This document shows positions 22,026-60,358 of a stretch of 64,000 nt of DNA, piece after piece. The stretch covers positions 8,085,122-8,149,121 of the forward strand of contig NW_023998432.1 in NCBI RefSeq assembly GCF_014805625.2. Direction: 5' to 3'. The notes below the pieces were generated by a model that was given only the letters and a program-made list of their open reading frames with translations, was not told the origin of the DNA and did no database searches. This DNA is from Glossina fuscipes (taxonomy: Eukaryota > Arthropoda > Insecta > Diptera > Glossinidae). Every line of letters begins with the position of its first letter. Position 1 is the stretch's first letter. The position numbers and the translations under genes are program-made.

Positions 22026-23240
22026 AATACAACTGTACACATAACTGTAACGGCAGACTGCTTGTTCGTTGCTTTCCCAATTTCCCGTTAATAACAGTAA
22101 ATCGCTGTCCACCTTTTAGTTTTCCTGAGGGTCCATATCATCCAGCAAACTGCATTTCCTTTAATTACAGGCCTGATGATCCATTGATCTTCCTCAACTA
22201 CAAATTATGATTTTAAGAAAACCAATATCTTATTACTTAAAGCTTATCTTTCACACCTTACTCTTGGTTTTCTGCTAGAAATATTGAAACCCTACTATCA
22301 TCACTTAGTAATGCGTTGAACCTAGTTCTTTCTACATCCGTTCCAAACAAGCAACCGCGCCCTCGAAGCATGTGCGCGCCATGATTTAACAAGACAATTA
22401 AACATTACAAAAATAGGAAAATCAAACTCTAAATATTTTTTTACGTTTGCTGACTCCAAAAGGAAAATCTCCCTTTTTCATGGCGGCGATTCCTCTCATG
22501 ACGTCGAAACCTCAAATATGTTTTCTGAATACTTCCGACGAAATTTTTCAACTGCTGATTCCGATTTAATTGTTAGCTATCCATATCTCATAACCAACTC
22601 GGTTTCGATTCTTAATTTGGTCATTACAGACAACGACGTTTACATGGTTTGAAATCTGCATGGTTTCCTGAAGGAAGATCAACTATTACGAATCTCTTAG
22701 AGTTTACTTGCCATGTTTTCAAGGCTTTTTCTAGTGGGTCTTGCATGGATATCGTACATATTAATTTTTGTAAAGCGTTTGACTTGGTTAACAATAACTT
22801 ATTAGTTTTCAAACTCCCTTTACACTTGTTGAAATGGAAAATCTCGTATCTGCATAACAGTTCCTTCAGTGGTCTGTTTAACTGCATCATTTCAGATGAA
22901 TTTTCCGTGACGTTTGGCGTCCATCAAGCAAGCCACTTAGGACCCCTTTTATTCAATTTATACATTAGTGAACACCCCGAGGTGATTAAATCCAGTCAGA
23001 CCTTAATGCACGCTGACGACATTAAACTTTTTTCTTACCTCTCCTAGGGATCGCAATCGCATCAGCTTCAAATTGACTTAAAAAATTTGGTTCGTTAAAC
23101 TTTGTGATGTTAAATCTAAAGAAATACGAGAAGCTTTCTTTCAATACTGAGTATTTCACTGATTCACACACTGAAAACTTTGATTCGTTTATCGATTTCT
23201 TCCAAAGATTACGTTTTAATTCGCACATTTTTGGTCTAAA

Positions 23241-23529
23241 GAGAAGAACACAAGAAATCTAGTGCATTAACTCATATCATCATTAAATGCGAAAAATAGT
23301 AGATGTTATTAAATATTGTACAACCAAAAGGAAACCTTTGTTTTTGCTTTAAAAAAAAAATTATAATACTTATACCATTTTAGATTTGTGTGTTCTTAAT
23401 GTTTTGTTTTCAAACGTTCAGGAAGTTCTCCACCGCACTTTGTCTACGTTAAAGTAAAAAGGCGTCCTTTTTTTTTAGAGGAAAGTAGACTGCAGGAATT
23501 TAAGACCTAATTTCGGAGTATCCCATATA
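23241..23529. other. AT-rich spacer, nothing recognised
   Basis: No coding frame or repeat seen; it includes poly-A and poly-T runs near 23350 and 23470. Confidence 0.4.
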
Positions 23530-23532
23530 AGA

Positions 23533-23950
23533 CTATGGGCCGATATAGACCATACGTATAAAGTACTCTAGTCTGTCCGGTAAATAAATTTCGTTCGTCC
23601 GCTTATCCTCACAAGGATTACAGCACGTGCATTTCTTTAGTGTAACCGTCTGTGGAGTATCTATGGGATAAAATCCACACTCCGTGCTGTCTGCTTGTCT
23701 GAACGTATTCTTATGTCCATCTTTGAAAACTTCAAGCACCGCGCCTAATATGCGTTGTACGTCTAACTTCCGGAATCGTAACAGATGTAGCCATGTATGT
23801 CCCTTATTCTCGCCCTCACGAAGCCCGTATGCTGATAATCCACGTCCACGAACGGTGTGGATACGGAGGATCAGATTGGTGCCTTTTTGGACATATCGAT
23901 TATCCGCGCGCTATGTCCCGTGCTTCTGTATGGGTCGCTTTCTTTGATTT
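23533..23950 (-). pseudogene. Unidentified GC-richer reading-frame relic
   Basis: The minus-strand frame ending at 23533 can be followed back to a TAG at about 23917 and, past it, to about 23950. It holds about 125 residues, including ENKGHTWLHLLRFRKL and a cysteine cluster KKCTCCNPCEDKR. It is GC-richer than its neighbours. Two plus-strand frames are also open here (23684-23947 and 23793-24050), so strand is uncertain. I do not recognise any of the products. A decayed transposon gene is the most likely source given the setting. Confidence 0.3.
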
Positions 23951-23975
23951 TCTCTGGATGGTTTTGACCGAAGCA

Positions 23976-24023
23976 AGTCATGAACTGCTTCCGCCATCTA
24001 ATAGGCGGAAGCAGTTCATGACT
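23976..24023. repeat. Perfect 20-base inverted repeat (hairpin)
   Basis: AGTCATGAACTGCTTCCGCC (23976-23995) is followed after an 8-base loop (ATCTAATA) by its exact reverse complement (24004-24023). It could be the tip of a terminal inverted repeat pair left after excision, or a template-switch product. No run of T follows, so a bacterial-style terminator is not meant here. Confidence 0.85.
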
Positions 24024-24249
24024 ATTCATCCTTTATCCCTTCACTATTAATCCTTTATCCCTTTCCCATAGAATTCCCGAAATATAAACAACGTAACCTT
24101 CATACCCAACTTTGCTTGTTTTTCCGCTTTGGATCATCTTCCTCGGCTGCCGCCTTTTTGGTTGGCTACCAATTTGAATGTAGTGGAGTGTAGTGATGAA
24201 TTCGCGTTTCATCCGTCGTTATACAACTGAATAAATTCTTTTTATTTTT

Positions 24250-24600
24250 CTAAGCAACAAAAGTAAGAAAAAGCGGTGACACCTCGTACAGAGCTTCCAC
24301 GTGTTCCTGTAAAATAGTAAATACACCACCTTCTGATATCGTAAAGGTCTCAGCTATTACGCGAAACTTCACTTTTCGATCTTCCAAAACAATTTTGTTG
24401 ACTTTTTTTACGTTTTCTGAAATGATTGGCGAACTAAAACGACCAGAGCGTTCATCACCATCGTTTAAAAGCAAACCACTACTTCACTTCGTGTTCGTGG
24501 AGTAAGGCCCATATAACACTTATGAAGCCACTGCTTTGCTTAAGCGGTGTTTTTACCAATAAAAACATCGGTTTATCAACACTTGAAACTTAGAATTTTC
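24250..24600 (-). pseudogene. mariner transposase N-terminal remnant
   Basis: Minus-strand frame 24250-24474 reads NDGDERSGR then SENVKKVNKIVLEDRKVKFR and IAETFTISEGGV, the helix-turn-helix region of mariner transposases (family pattern: ERSGRP, ENIKKVHKIVLxDRKVKLxEIAExLxIS). Upstream in another frame, to about 24600, FIGKNTA followed by AKQWLHKCY matches the start of the same protein. Frameshifts and stops separate the parts, and the catalytic DD34D domain is missing. No inverted terminal repeats were found. Confidence 0.8.
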
Positions 24601-27600
24601 CATTGTTTTGACAATTACAAAAACAGTGTCACTAAAACAGCTGTACCTTATAAACTACGTTTGGATCGCCGTTAAATTTTCAGGCATTTCGTTTGAAGAC
24701 TGAGACTACTAAAAATGGATTCGTTAAAAGTGGCGACACCTATTAGTCATCTTACAAACTAATTGAATAATTCCGTGCGCTTGCTATGTCTTTGGGTTAT
24801 TCTACAAAACACAAAATTGAAGTTTAGATAAATATTTATTATTACAAAGGCAGTAACGAGAGAATTCAGTAGTGGCTGAGTATTTGTTTTTACCAAATCA
24901 CAAGTAACATATATGAAACTACAGCATAAACCGTGCAGTAGATAAGTCCATGTATTTCTGGCTAGACAACTAAATAGAACTGCTAGAAATAAATGTTTGT
25001 TCCTGTCACATTGGCAAAATTATTAGAATAGCACGTGCTTATGATATGTCAAATAGGTAACTTTTAAAAATGGATGTTTGTTAAAATTTTCTTAAACATG
25101 GCAAAACCGGTCAACATACAACCTAAAAGATAAAGAATTCGAATCTCAAGCCGCTACACTCAGATTCCACAAACCATACTTTCTAAAAATAAATGTTGAG
25201 AAATTATAAACAAGGGCTGATTTATATATTGGACTACGACGTAACTGAATAGATACCATGTAGATCTAAACCGGAATTTGCCCGTAGACGGCGCTGGCTG
25301 TAAATATAGTAACTATCAAACTGCGTTATTGGGCAAATTTCTTTTGTTGACGTCTTGGCAAGGATTACCAACAATACAACACAATCTTCATGCGACAGCA
25401 TAATTTGTAACAGCGTTGAGCATATCAAGTTTTATATCAAATAAAGAAAATGAAACAAAAGGACATCGTTTTTGCATTGTACTGTTACTCGCGGTTAAAA
25501 GCAGATTTATTTTGAGAATCCTACGCGAATGGATAGATTTAAGCATACCATTCCCCATCTATCGCAGGAAGAATTGAGTTTTGCTTTCTCGGATGATGCA
25601 TTTGGTAACCTCCAAACAAAAACATTTTCAAGATCAATTTGGGTTTTGTGTCAGTGACTAAATTGAAAGAATTAAAATATAAACTGTTGGAATATTGATC
25701 TTACTAACTAAATCTGACTTGCGTTAGTCAAATTCTATCAATATTAGCCAAAGTTGCAGTAGTAGATCCTTAAAACAAAATTTCCAACGGGCTATGTCTG
25801 GCTACCAACAGTTTTGCTTGTGTTGTTATTTAAAAAACGAAGATTGAACCTCAAGCGATAGAAAAGATGAATGAAAAATAAATCAAATTTGCAACAGACC
25901 AATCTTACGTAGCTGAAGTATATCATACTTTTTAGTTTCTTTTTTATTAAATGCATTTGGAAACCAAGGAATAACTAGTTGAAAACTCTGTTTTTTTTTT
26001 TTTTTTTGTTTGTATTTGATATGGATTGGACCTTTTAACTTAAATTTAGATCCATAATCCAGTAACTATATAGAAATCCATTGCTGATATTCATAATTTC
26101 ACGTGATGATGAAATAATGATGCTTTTTTACTAAATTTTTTGATTTTTTTGCTTTCAATTGAGTAACACGCTGAAGTTGGTTGTCTACACCCCAACGACA
26201 ACATGAAGACTGAAGTTGAAAACTCAAGCAGAAATGAAATCTGACTTTTACTAAGAAATCAGAGTTCTTTGCGTACGTATCAAAAAAAAACATAAAATAT
26301 TGATTAACTCACTATATCCCGATATAATGAAACTAGCTGTGAACGTACAATGTTCAAAATAAAACTTCAGGCTTTACCGCTACAAAGGGCATTTCACCAG
26401 ATCTCATAAAATATTACGCGCGAACTGATTCAAAGTAGTATATTTCCGCTTTGTGGCTAGTCACTAATCATAAGAAAAGACAACGCGTTTTTTTGTTAGA
26501 AGTTTTTGCGCTCAAGTGTCAACTTTGACAGTTCGTAGGAATATTCACAATAATACCATATGCCTATTTTGTTACAAAGCAAGATTGTTGAATCACAAAA
26601 ACAACATAATGCCGATTTGCTACGCATGCTGTAAAGTTGTACATTTTTTGTAAAGAATTCCTAGAGCGATTATTCAACCACTTAAACATTTCATTTTAAA
26701 ACACAACGTCGTAGGTTTGCGTACATCGTCACACTCGAACACTTACAAACACGACAGAGAATTTTATATACAAAAATATACATGGACAAACGTTAATGAG
26801 ACTACCTTTCGCTTCAGAACTATCAAAGCGCGAGCAGAAGAATAATGCAAGTATTCTTTACGTGAAGTGATTTAAAAAATTGAAACAAGTTAGTTTAAGC
26901 CAGCTTTTTTGAATATTTTCATAATGTAATTAATAACATGGTCTCGCATGTTAGTCAAAACGAACATTTATAGGTCAGATTAAAGTCACCTAAACATTCA
27001 GAGAATAAACATAGTTCCAAGTTAAGTGTCCCATAACTATCTAGATATGTATGTCTAGATAAAATTTAATTTGAAAAGAACATATTACAAAGAGGCGTAA
27101 TAAGAACAAGAACTTGTTCCCCAGGCTGTAAATGTAAGGTACAGTACACAATTTTAATCTGTCTTATATATATTGCATGTATCTATTTATTACTTCAAGT
27201 CCAATCCACATATGCTGCAAAAATTTTGAACCGAAAGCGCTTGTTTAAATACTGCCAACGTTTAACTCTACAACCGCTTAACTGTTGCCTTCATTGAATG
27301 CGAAATTAATTTATCCGCAGGAATCCATATCCGAAAATTTTCTCATATTAATATTTCCTAATCAATTCGATCGTCTGTATGAGCAGATTCATCCTAATAA
27401 ACCGACAGCATAAGATTAATTCCGCATCATTCGAACATAACCGATAAAAAAACAAATTTAGTATTTAGCAGTAGTGTTAACCATTTTAGCTTATTAAAAA
27501 AATAAATTGCCTACAAAAAAACAGAGATGGAATTTCATCACTTTAATACTTCATGTTAATTAATGTAGATACTCTTTATGCTATCAATTAAACTAGTCTC

Positions 27601-30304
27601 TATTTATTATCCACCAATATGTACTAAGAACAACTTTTAATTTTAAAAATAAGTAAGCAGATTTTAACCTATCTATTGATACTACCTTGCGTTGTCTGGT
27701 TGGCTGCATATATGTTATTACTGTAATGTAGTAGATAGCGATAGTTGATACTTCTTTCTGCAACTATGGTTTGTGACTGCTGTTGTCAAATTTGTAGTTT
27801 GTGAAAACAATTATAAAGTAAGAACTCCAGAAAAAAAGAAAAATCTATAAAATTGTAATATTAAAAATTTGATTTTAAATACAATGAAAGTAAAATGTGT
27901 AAGGAATTCATTTAGCAGTAGAGATCTTTTTACGGCACATATGTATTTACCGATATTCTGTGTTGAATTTATAGAGAAAAACAAGTAATTGTGAGAACGC
28001 CCTTTATATATATATATATATATTTATATATGTATATTATAAATCAAGTAACTATGAAGTTTAGATTTCGCTACTAAACATTTGCAAATATTTTTTTTTT
28101 ATGATTGGGTACGTGAGTAAACCGCCATTGGGTGTGATTTTACAAACGTCCTGTCTGTAAATTAAACAATACAAGTGCAGGTACATTTTGCAGTTTTACT
28201 AATGCTCAAATATGTATCATATTTAATTTCATTTATCTAGGGAATAGTGCAGGAAATATTGCATTTGGAGCATTTTCAAACTTGTAAATGAATAGAACTT
28301 TTATCTGACTAACTGTTAGGGCATTTAAATGAAAAAATGTAGATATTGCAAACCTTTTGAAATGATAGTTAGTAGGCGGTAATCTAAAATATCCGACTCT
28401 ATTTGTTCAAGCAATTAGTCAAATTGTTTAAATTAATTCAGGACTAACCCAAAGCAGTATATCTAGGTATCTAACATGCTTTCGATGGCAAAATCACACT
28501 GCGAAAAACCCCTGTTACATATAGTTTTTACTACGTTGGTAAATAGAACAGGTTGTCATTTTAATCGATATTACTCGAAAGTGCAATGATAAGTTATTAA
28601 GTTTTGTTTAATTTGCTATGCGAAGACGAGCGTTTTGGTGTTAATATTTGAAGATCTGCGTAAGTGCACAAATATATAAAGTGACTTTTCATTTTTGAAA
28701 GATTTTAAAGCCAATAAGCATCTTTCCTATTTATGTCACTCTAATTTCCCACTGTTCTTAGTATAAAATAGCGGAAAAAATTTGGAAATATAAGAAAAGA
28801 GAAAACCTCTGTAAACGGTAAAAAAACGTACGTTGAGTAACGTATTAATTTGTAGTACATTCAAAATGCGTAAAAAAAACTAAAAATGGATGTTATCCAT
28901 TCTTACAACATCTAGAAATAACCGATGGAGCTCAGTTGCAAACATTTGCATATGCAAACGAGCATTTATTTTGCTGTAAAAAAAAAAACGACATCTCTTT
29001 TTTCAGAACCGTTTTGTTTTAAACCTTTGGCTGCTATTTTAATATAATTTTATTTGAAGCTATAGGTGAAGTAGAATTTTATTTGTCATAGCGACTCAAA
29101 TTTTTACAATTCACACATGCTACATTTTTCGAGTCGAAGTACAACACGACTTTTTTCGGGCTAACTTCTGTCGGTTAATGTGAGAAAGGTGAAACTCTCT
29201 ATACATTTGGACGAAAAGGCTGGCTTTTGAAAATCCCTTCTGTTGTACCGTTAGTGCTTTTCGGATATACTTTTTACCAGGCTTGGCAAACGTGTATATG
29301 TAACGTGTATTATGCGAAGAACCGTCGCAAAATTTATTTGATTTAAAGTTGTCACTCATTGTCTGTGCGATATACTCACCTAAGTATTTTTATATTATAT
29401 ACATAAAATTAACAATAATAAAGTACATGGAGTAAACCTGTACTTTATTTGTGGAGTCCTTAGGCTTCTAAATCAACTCAAATCCCCGTCGTTAGAAAAT
29501 ATTTCTTACTAAGAGCGTTTATGAAAATGTTATGCTGATATTTAAAAAAAAACTTGTGCACTTTCGTGTGGAACGTAGGCAGGTAATATATAATCCAATA
29601 TATCTGGCATAGGGAAATATTAATTCCAAAGGGACGCTAGTCACTGATTCGATTAACTAAATATAGGTGGACGTTTTATCAATGTCTCGATTTGCTGTGT
29701 TTTCATATGTTTCTGTAATTTTATTCCGACTTAATCGTTAGTTTGATTTTAATAAAGACGACAAGAAAAAGAAGAAAGTAAAACTTATATAATTTTATAT
29801 TATAGGTATTTCATTTCCATTTTTTATCACCTAGAAGGTATGACCAGAGACGCAAATTATTATAAGCGTTTTTAAACAATTTTTTTTTTTGTTGGTGTGT
29901 TGAATGGAGATGGACTATTTTTACACTATTTGGTCTTTCTTTGATCACAAAAACCTTTTTTTGACATATAAAGATTGTGAAAAATGTAAACACTTTTAAA
30001 TAATACAATGACGTCGTCTAAATCCACTCTTATTATATAAATATAAGTATACACAAACTATATTTATTCATAAACACATCTAAGATACATATAAGGTCTA
30101 TAATTCTAAAGACCGGCATGGTTACCGTAGTATTATGTCACTTCGCAATTTTTAAGATAAGTCCCATAGCTAAAATTATTCTTTAACCTTCTGAACTTTA
30201 TTTTTGATTAAAGTAAAGACACGCCTGTTGCTACTGAGGACATATATTTTTGTTGTGAAACATATATTTTATTGTCTTCACTTTATAACATTACAACAGT
30301 CCAC
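24601..30304. other. Long AT-rich stretch upstream of the SOCS gene
   Basis: No gene could be supported over 5.7 kb. Noted inside: a TA microsatellite at 28007-28040; a minus-strand ATG frame at 29120-29359 (79 residues, basic, with YREFHLSHINRQKLARKKSC) that is not recognised; and, near 29880-29925, a T-run followed by TGTGTTGAATGGAGATGGAC, resembling the 3' end of the I-like LINE (TATGTTGAACAGAGATGGAC at 16385). Promoter elements or a noncoding first exon of the SOCS gene may lie here but could not be located by eye. Confidence 0.4.
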
Positions 30305-30424
30305 GTTATATTTAGTTTTTTTTTTGCGAATTTTTTAAATAGTTGTAAATGAATAAACACATTAGTTATATTTAATTACTTTATGCGAATTTTTAAAACA
30401 ACTGTATATGAATAAACATTGATT
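30305..30424. repeat. 60-base tandem duplication upstream of the SOCS gene
   Basis: Two adjacent 60-base units each begin GTTATATTTA and contain ATGCGAATTTTT or TTGCGAATTTTTT and ATGAATAAACA. Unit one is 30305-30364 and unit two 30365-30424. They differ at scattered positions, so the duplication is old. It lies 300 bases before the start codon and could be part of a leader or promoter. Confidence 0.8.
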
Positions 30425-30722
30425 TGAGTCGATTTTAAAATAATAATGAAAGTAGTATGAAATTTCTTATTCTTACTATTTTTATAATTGTGAAGCATAC
30501 CGAGGAATATGCACTTCTTTACAAGGTATTTTCTTTTTTATTATACTTAAGGAATTTTCGGATGCTGGCTTTCAAAATGGAGTTGGTTAATTGATAACGA
30601 AAGCATAGTTACGAAGGCTTCGGTAAAAGTTTTAGAGCTTGGTAAGTGGTAATAAGAATTACAGGCCAATGTCTATTTTAAATACAGACTTACATATTTA
30701 GGTTAAGAAAGAAAATTTTAAT

Positions 30723-57349
<26,627 letters not shown>

Positions 57350-57427
57350 GTTTGTATTTAAATACACACAAACTCGTGATTATTTTTAAACACCAATTAT
57401 TGCAAAATTTTTGATTTTAAGATTATA

Positions 57428-57886
57428 GTGGGTCACGATCTACAATTAAATATTCTACATCACCCTGCAGTTATTCTTGTAACGATTTTTCAAAATAACG
57501 CATTATATGGGAAGTGGTCGAAATGTTGGTCCTTGAGTCTAAATACACCAGTGTACCAAATGGTATCAAAATATCTCAATTATACCTTGTGGGTTCAGCA
57601 GAAGAAAACACGACGGACAAATGAATTGACAGACAATCTCAGATTAAATAAGCGATTCTGCATCAATCGGTATAATAAAAAGTGTGTCTATCTCACCTCT
57701 TTCTATGTGCATTCACCCAAACTTAATATTTGTTGGTACGGTGTGCTATGTGGGGTACAAAAAAGGCAACTTCTAAAAAAAATTGTTATAACACTATTTA
57801 GGTATCGTACCAACCAACTAGTAATACACATTGATATTACAGTGTTTCTTATCGTAGTTTCCTCTACGCCAACAAAAATGTGCTAG
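57428..57886 (+). other. Unidentified 152-codon open frame
   Basis: Starts GTGGGTCACGATC (no ATG; begins at a GTG) and ends at a TAG. It reads DLQLNILHHPAVILVTIFQN, TLWVQQKKTRRTNELTD and QKRQLLKKIVITLF. It is long for AT-rich DNA but has no recognisable domain. It starts 78 bases after SOCS exon 7, in intronic position, and is not in a frame that could extend the SOCS protein. A transposon relic or chance frame are both possible. Confidence 0.25.
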
Positions 57887-58267
57887 AGTTAGCCATAAAG
57901 ACGAAGTTTGGGGTTGACAACCTTGTGAGGAAATGTCAGAAAATGAATTTGTCAATGGCGATTTCTAGTATTTAGTTTTGTTGAGTTTGCGTTTGGCCGA
58001 TCACGCACGTTTACTTTTGGCGAAATAAAACTTTTTTTTCTCTTTACGCCTATTGGTTGTATAAATTTTATATAAAATTGTTGGTGATGTGATGATGGTG
58101 TCGTGTTATAAGGTATATTTTATGATGACTAAGGAAAAAATGTAAGACTGATTTATTGAAAATGCGCAGGCTTATCCAAACAGCCTTCTGACCTGTTTTG
58201 AAATCAATACATTGGTTCATAGGAAGGTCCACGAACATTGGTCGAAAAAAGGTAGATGCTACAAATG

Positions 58268-58504
58268 TCACCTGCCGTTAACAATTCTTAATAAATTTGC
58301 TGTAAGATTTAAGACTGTCGTAACGAAACCCGCAAGACTGTCTAGATTGTAATATGAATTGATAGTTTCGCGCGTCTTAGCCGCGCCAGGTGTGGACGTA
58401 TTGTTTGGATATCTTACTTTTAGCCTTGACGGCAGGCAAGGTTGAAGATTATCAACGTAAACATCGCGGATAATTTTGTTTCTGTTGTTATGACTAGAGC
58501 TCAA
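58268..58504 (-). other. Unidentified open frame in GC-richer block
   Basis: 78 codons with NKIIRDVYVDNLQPCLPSRL, then ETINSYYNLDSLAGFVTTVL. The block 58190-58510 is GC-richer than its neighbours and looks like a relic of coding sequence, but I cannot name the protein or be sure of the strand. Confidence 0.25.
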
Positions 58505-59082
58505 CGATGGCGATGTTCAATGTGAACTTAGACTACAAATCAAATCGTCTATTATGTTTGTTCTAACCGTTAGCTGCTCCTCTTGTAAAAATTTGATATT
58601 AAAGCATTTTCTAGCCGGAATATTGGCAGTAAAAATATCTCGAGGTATTTCCTGTTGACCACCTCCCATGCTCCAACTAAGCGATGTGCATTATTCTCTC
58701 TTCATATTAGGGCACAGCAACCATAATTTAAATATTACTTTTACAGTGTATTTTTGTTTGAGCGGTGGATGCCCAGAAAGTGTGAATCTGAATAGAAATG
58801 TGAATCAACTATTTTGAAATGGGTCAGTGTATTTTGGAAGACTCTATAAAATTATCAATTGCCTATAAGTAATTAATCTTTACGTTTTTAATAATTTGGG
58901 AGAAATCGGTTTGATTATTGTTATGGTTATGGTATGGTTAATGTACTGCACTGAATTGTGCGGATTGCACCCTAACCGTTTTGAGAAAACTACTTATTTA
59001 GAAATTAAGCAATTTTCGTATGTTAATGCAGGTTATATATGAAAGGAAAATAACCGAGTAGTCATTAAATAATTTAAAATAT

Positions 59083-59416
59083 TGTTACGAAACTCGGATA
59101 TTCTTTTTAAGAGAAATACACTTCCAAGTTTCCACTACAACATTTACTTTGGCAATACTCTCGACTCCAATGTTTTTGTCTGACTGACTTTGGCTTCCGC
59201 AAATAGTCTATTTATATACATTTTTACAAGAATATTACTATTATCTAAGTTCAGGGCTTCATTTTTAATCCGTTAACTTGCTTTTCCGCTCGTTTTTCTC
59301 GGGTGGCAGCCGCGTGATGTGCCGCGAATAGGCACTTGGGTTTTCCCTCTCTAGGAAATTTATTCTTTGGAAAAATCAATTAGTTGGAATGAACTAGGTT
59401 TGGGATTTCCGTAACA
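59083..59416 (+). mobile_element. Solo LTR of a Gypsy-like element
   Basis: Starts TGTTACGAAACTCGG and ends ATTTCCGTAACA, with ATAT as target duplication on both sides (59079-59082 and 59417-59420). The ends form an inverted TGTTACG/CGTAACA pair. It is homologous to 5838-6331. With no internal region on either side it is best read as a solo LTR left by recombination between two LTRs. Confidence 0.8.
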
Positions 59417-59420
59417 ATAT

Positions 59421-60358
59421 TAATAATATTACTTACACATATATATACGAATTTGCTATGTGAAATAGAAAAAAAATATAATCAGTTTTCGTTTAAGGGA
59501 GAATAGCTCGTTACGACCTTTCCTCGTCGACGACATCTCAGCAGTCTTCTCTCCTTTCCTCTTTATATAAATGTAGTAAATATAGATATAAAACTTATGC
59601 AATTATAGTTATGTTATATAGTCATAGTAATTTACATGTAGTGTGAGGAAGCCTATTACTCCCTTACATAACAAATCTGTCCGTATGTTTGTCCGCTCGC
59701 ACGAATTATCTCTCACCCTTAACCAAGTAAATTCTGAAAGCAGTTGGTCTGTCTGTCCGATTTGTGTTATAGAAGCCGAAAAGGGAAGTGATATTTGACA
59801 AAATAATTCTTTGTTTTTCGAGTTTGCTGATAGACATAAATCCTGTTTTTGACTTATGGATAGGGGATGGCAGGCTCAGCATAGCCGCTATGCCTGAACA
59901 AGAGAAAGACTCTTGACGTACGGATAGGGAGTGGCAGGCTCAGCTTAGTCGATATCCCTAAACATCGGATAAGACTAGTCTCTCTCTGGCAAATCTTCCA
60001 ACGGTTAGAGACGATAACAGCAACTAGGGCACAGGTAGGAACGGACGAGTGGCTCTATGGGCCCATAAGATTGGCTGCTATAACATCTCCATTGTATTTT
60101 GCAGAACTTTAGTACATACGGAATGCGAGAAGTAATATCTGATAAAGTAACTACGAGTAACAATGGGGTCTCGTTGCACTACGCTGGGTTTTTTTCGCTA
60201 GTACGAAAATCAATACGTTAAGCATAACTGTCCATCAAAATCGTTTTCGTGTTAAAATGCACGAAATCGTAATAATCTATGAAGATTGCGGTAAACAATA
60301 AAGAAATAATAAGCATACTCCGCATAAGAAAACCCAGGTTAAGTTACTCTTTTTTTTT
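59421..60358. other. Spacer with a short tandem duplication
   Basis: Two neighbouring units of about 64 and 65 bases lie at 59847-59910 and 59911-59975, sharing GACTTATGGATAGGG-like starts and TGGCAGGCTCAGC(A/T)TAG cores. No gene was seen. Confidence 0.6.

Larger units (their letters stand above)
16143..23240 (+). mobile_element. CR1-like LINE remnant, split by a nested LINE
   Basis: Two plus-strand parts flank the insertion at 16363-22012. The left part (16180-16345) reads NTDISIYKKHIALS then ADVVIALEGFDLPY, matching the endonuclease of the LINE at 45-48 kb (NSDISIYKKEAAL, VIALGDFNL). The right part resumes near 22040 with RCFPNFPLITVNRC and continues, with many stops, into reverse transcriptase at 22649-23047: SAWFPEGRSTITNLLEFT, NFCKAFDLVNNNLL, LGPLLFNLYISE and LMHADDIKLFSYLS (YADD mutated to HADD). 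A tail to about 23235 resembles the later part of the 45 kb element. Frames are broken throughout. Confidence 0.8.
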
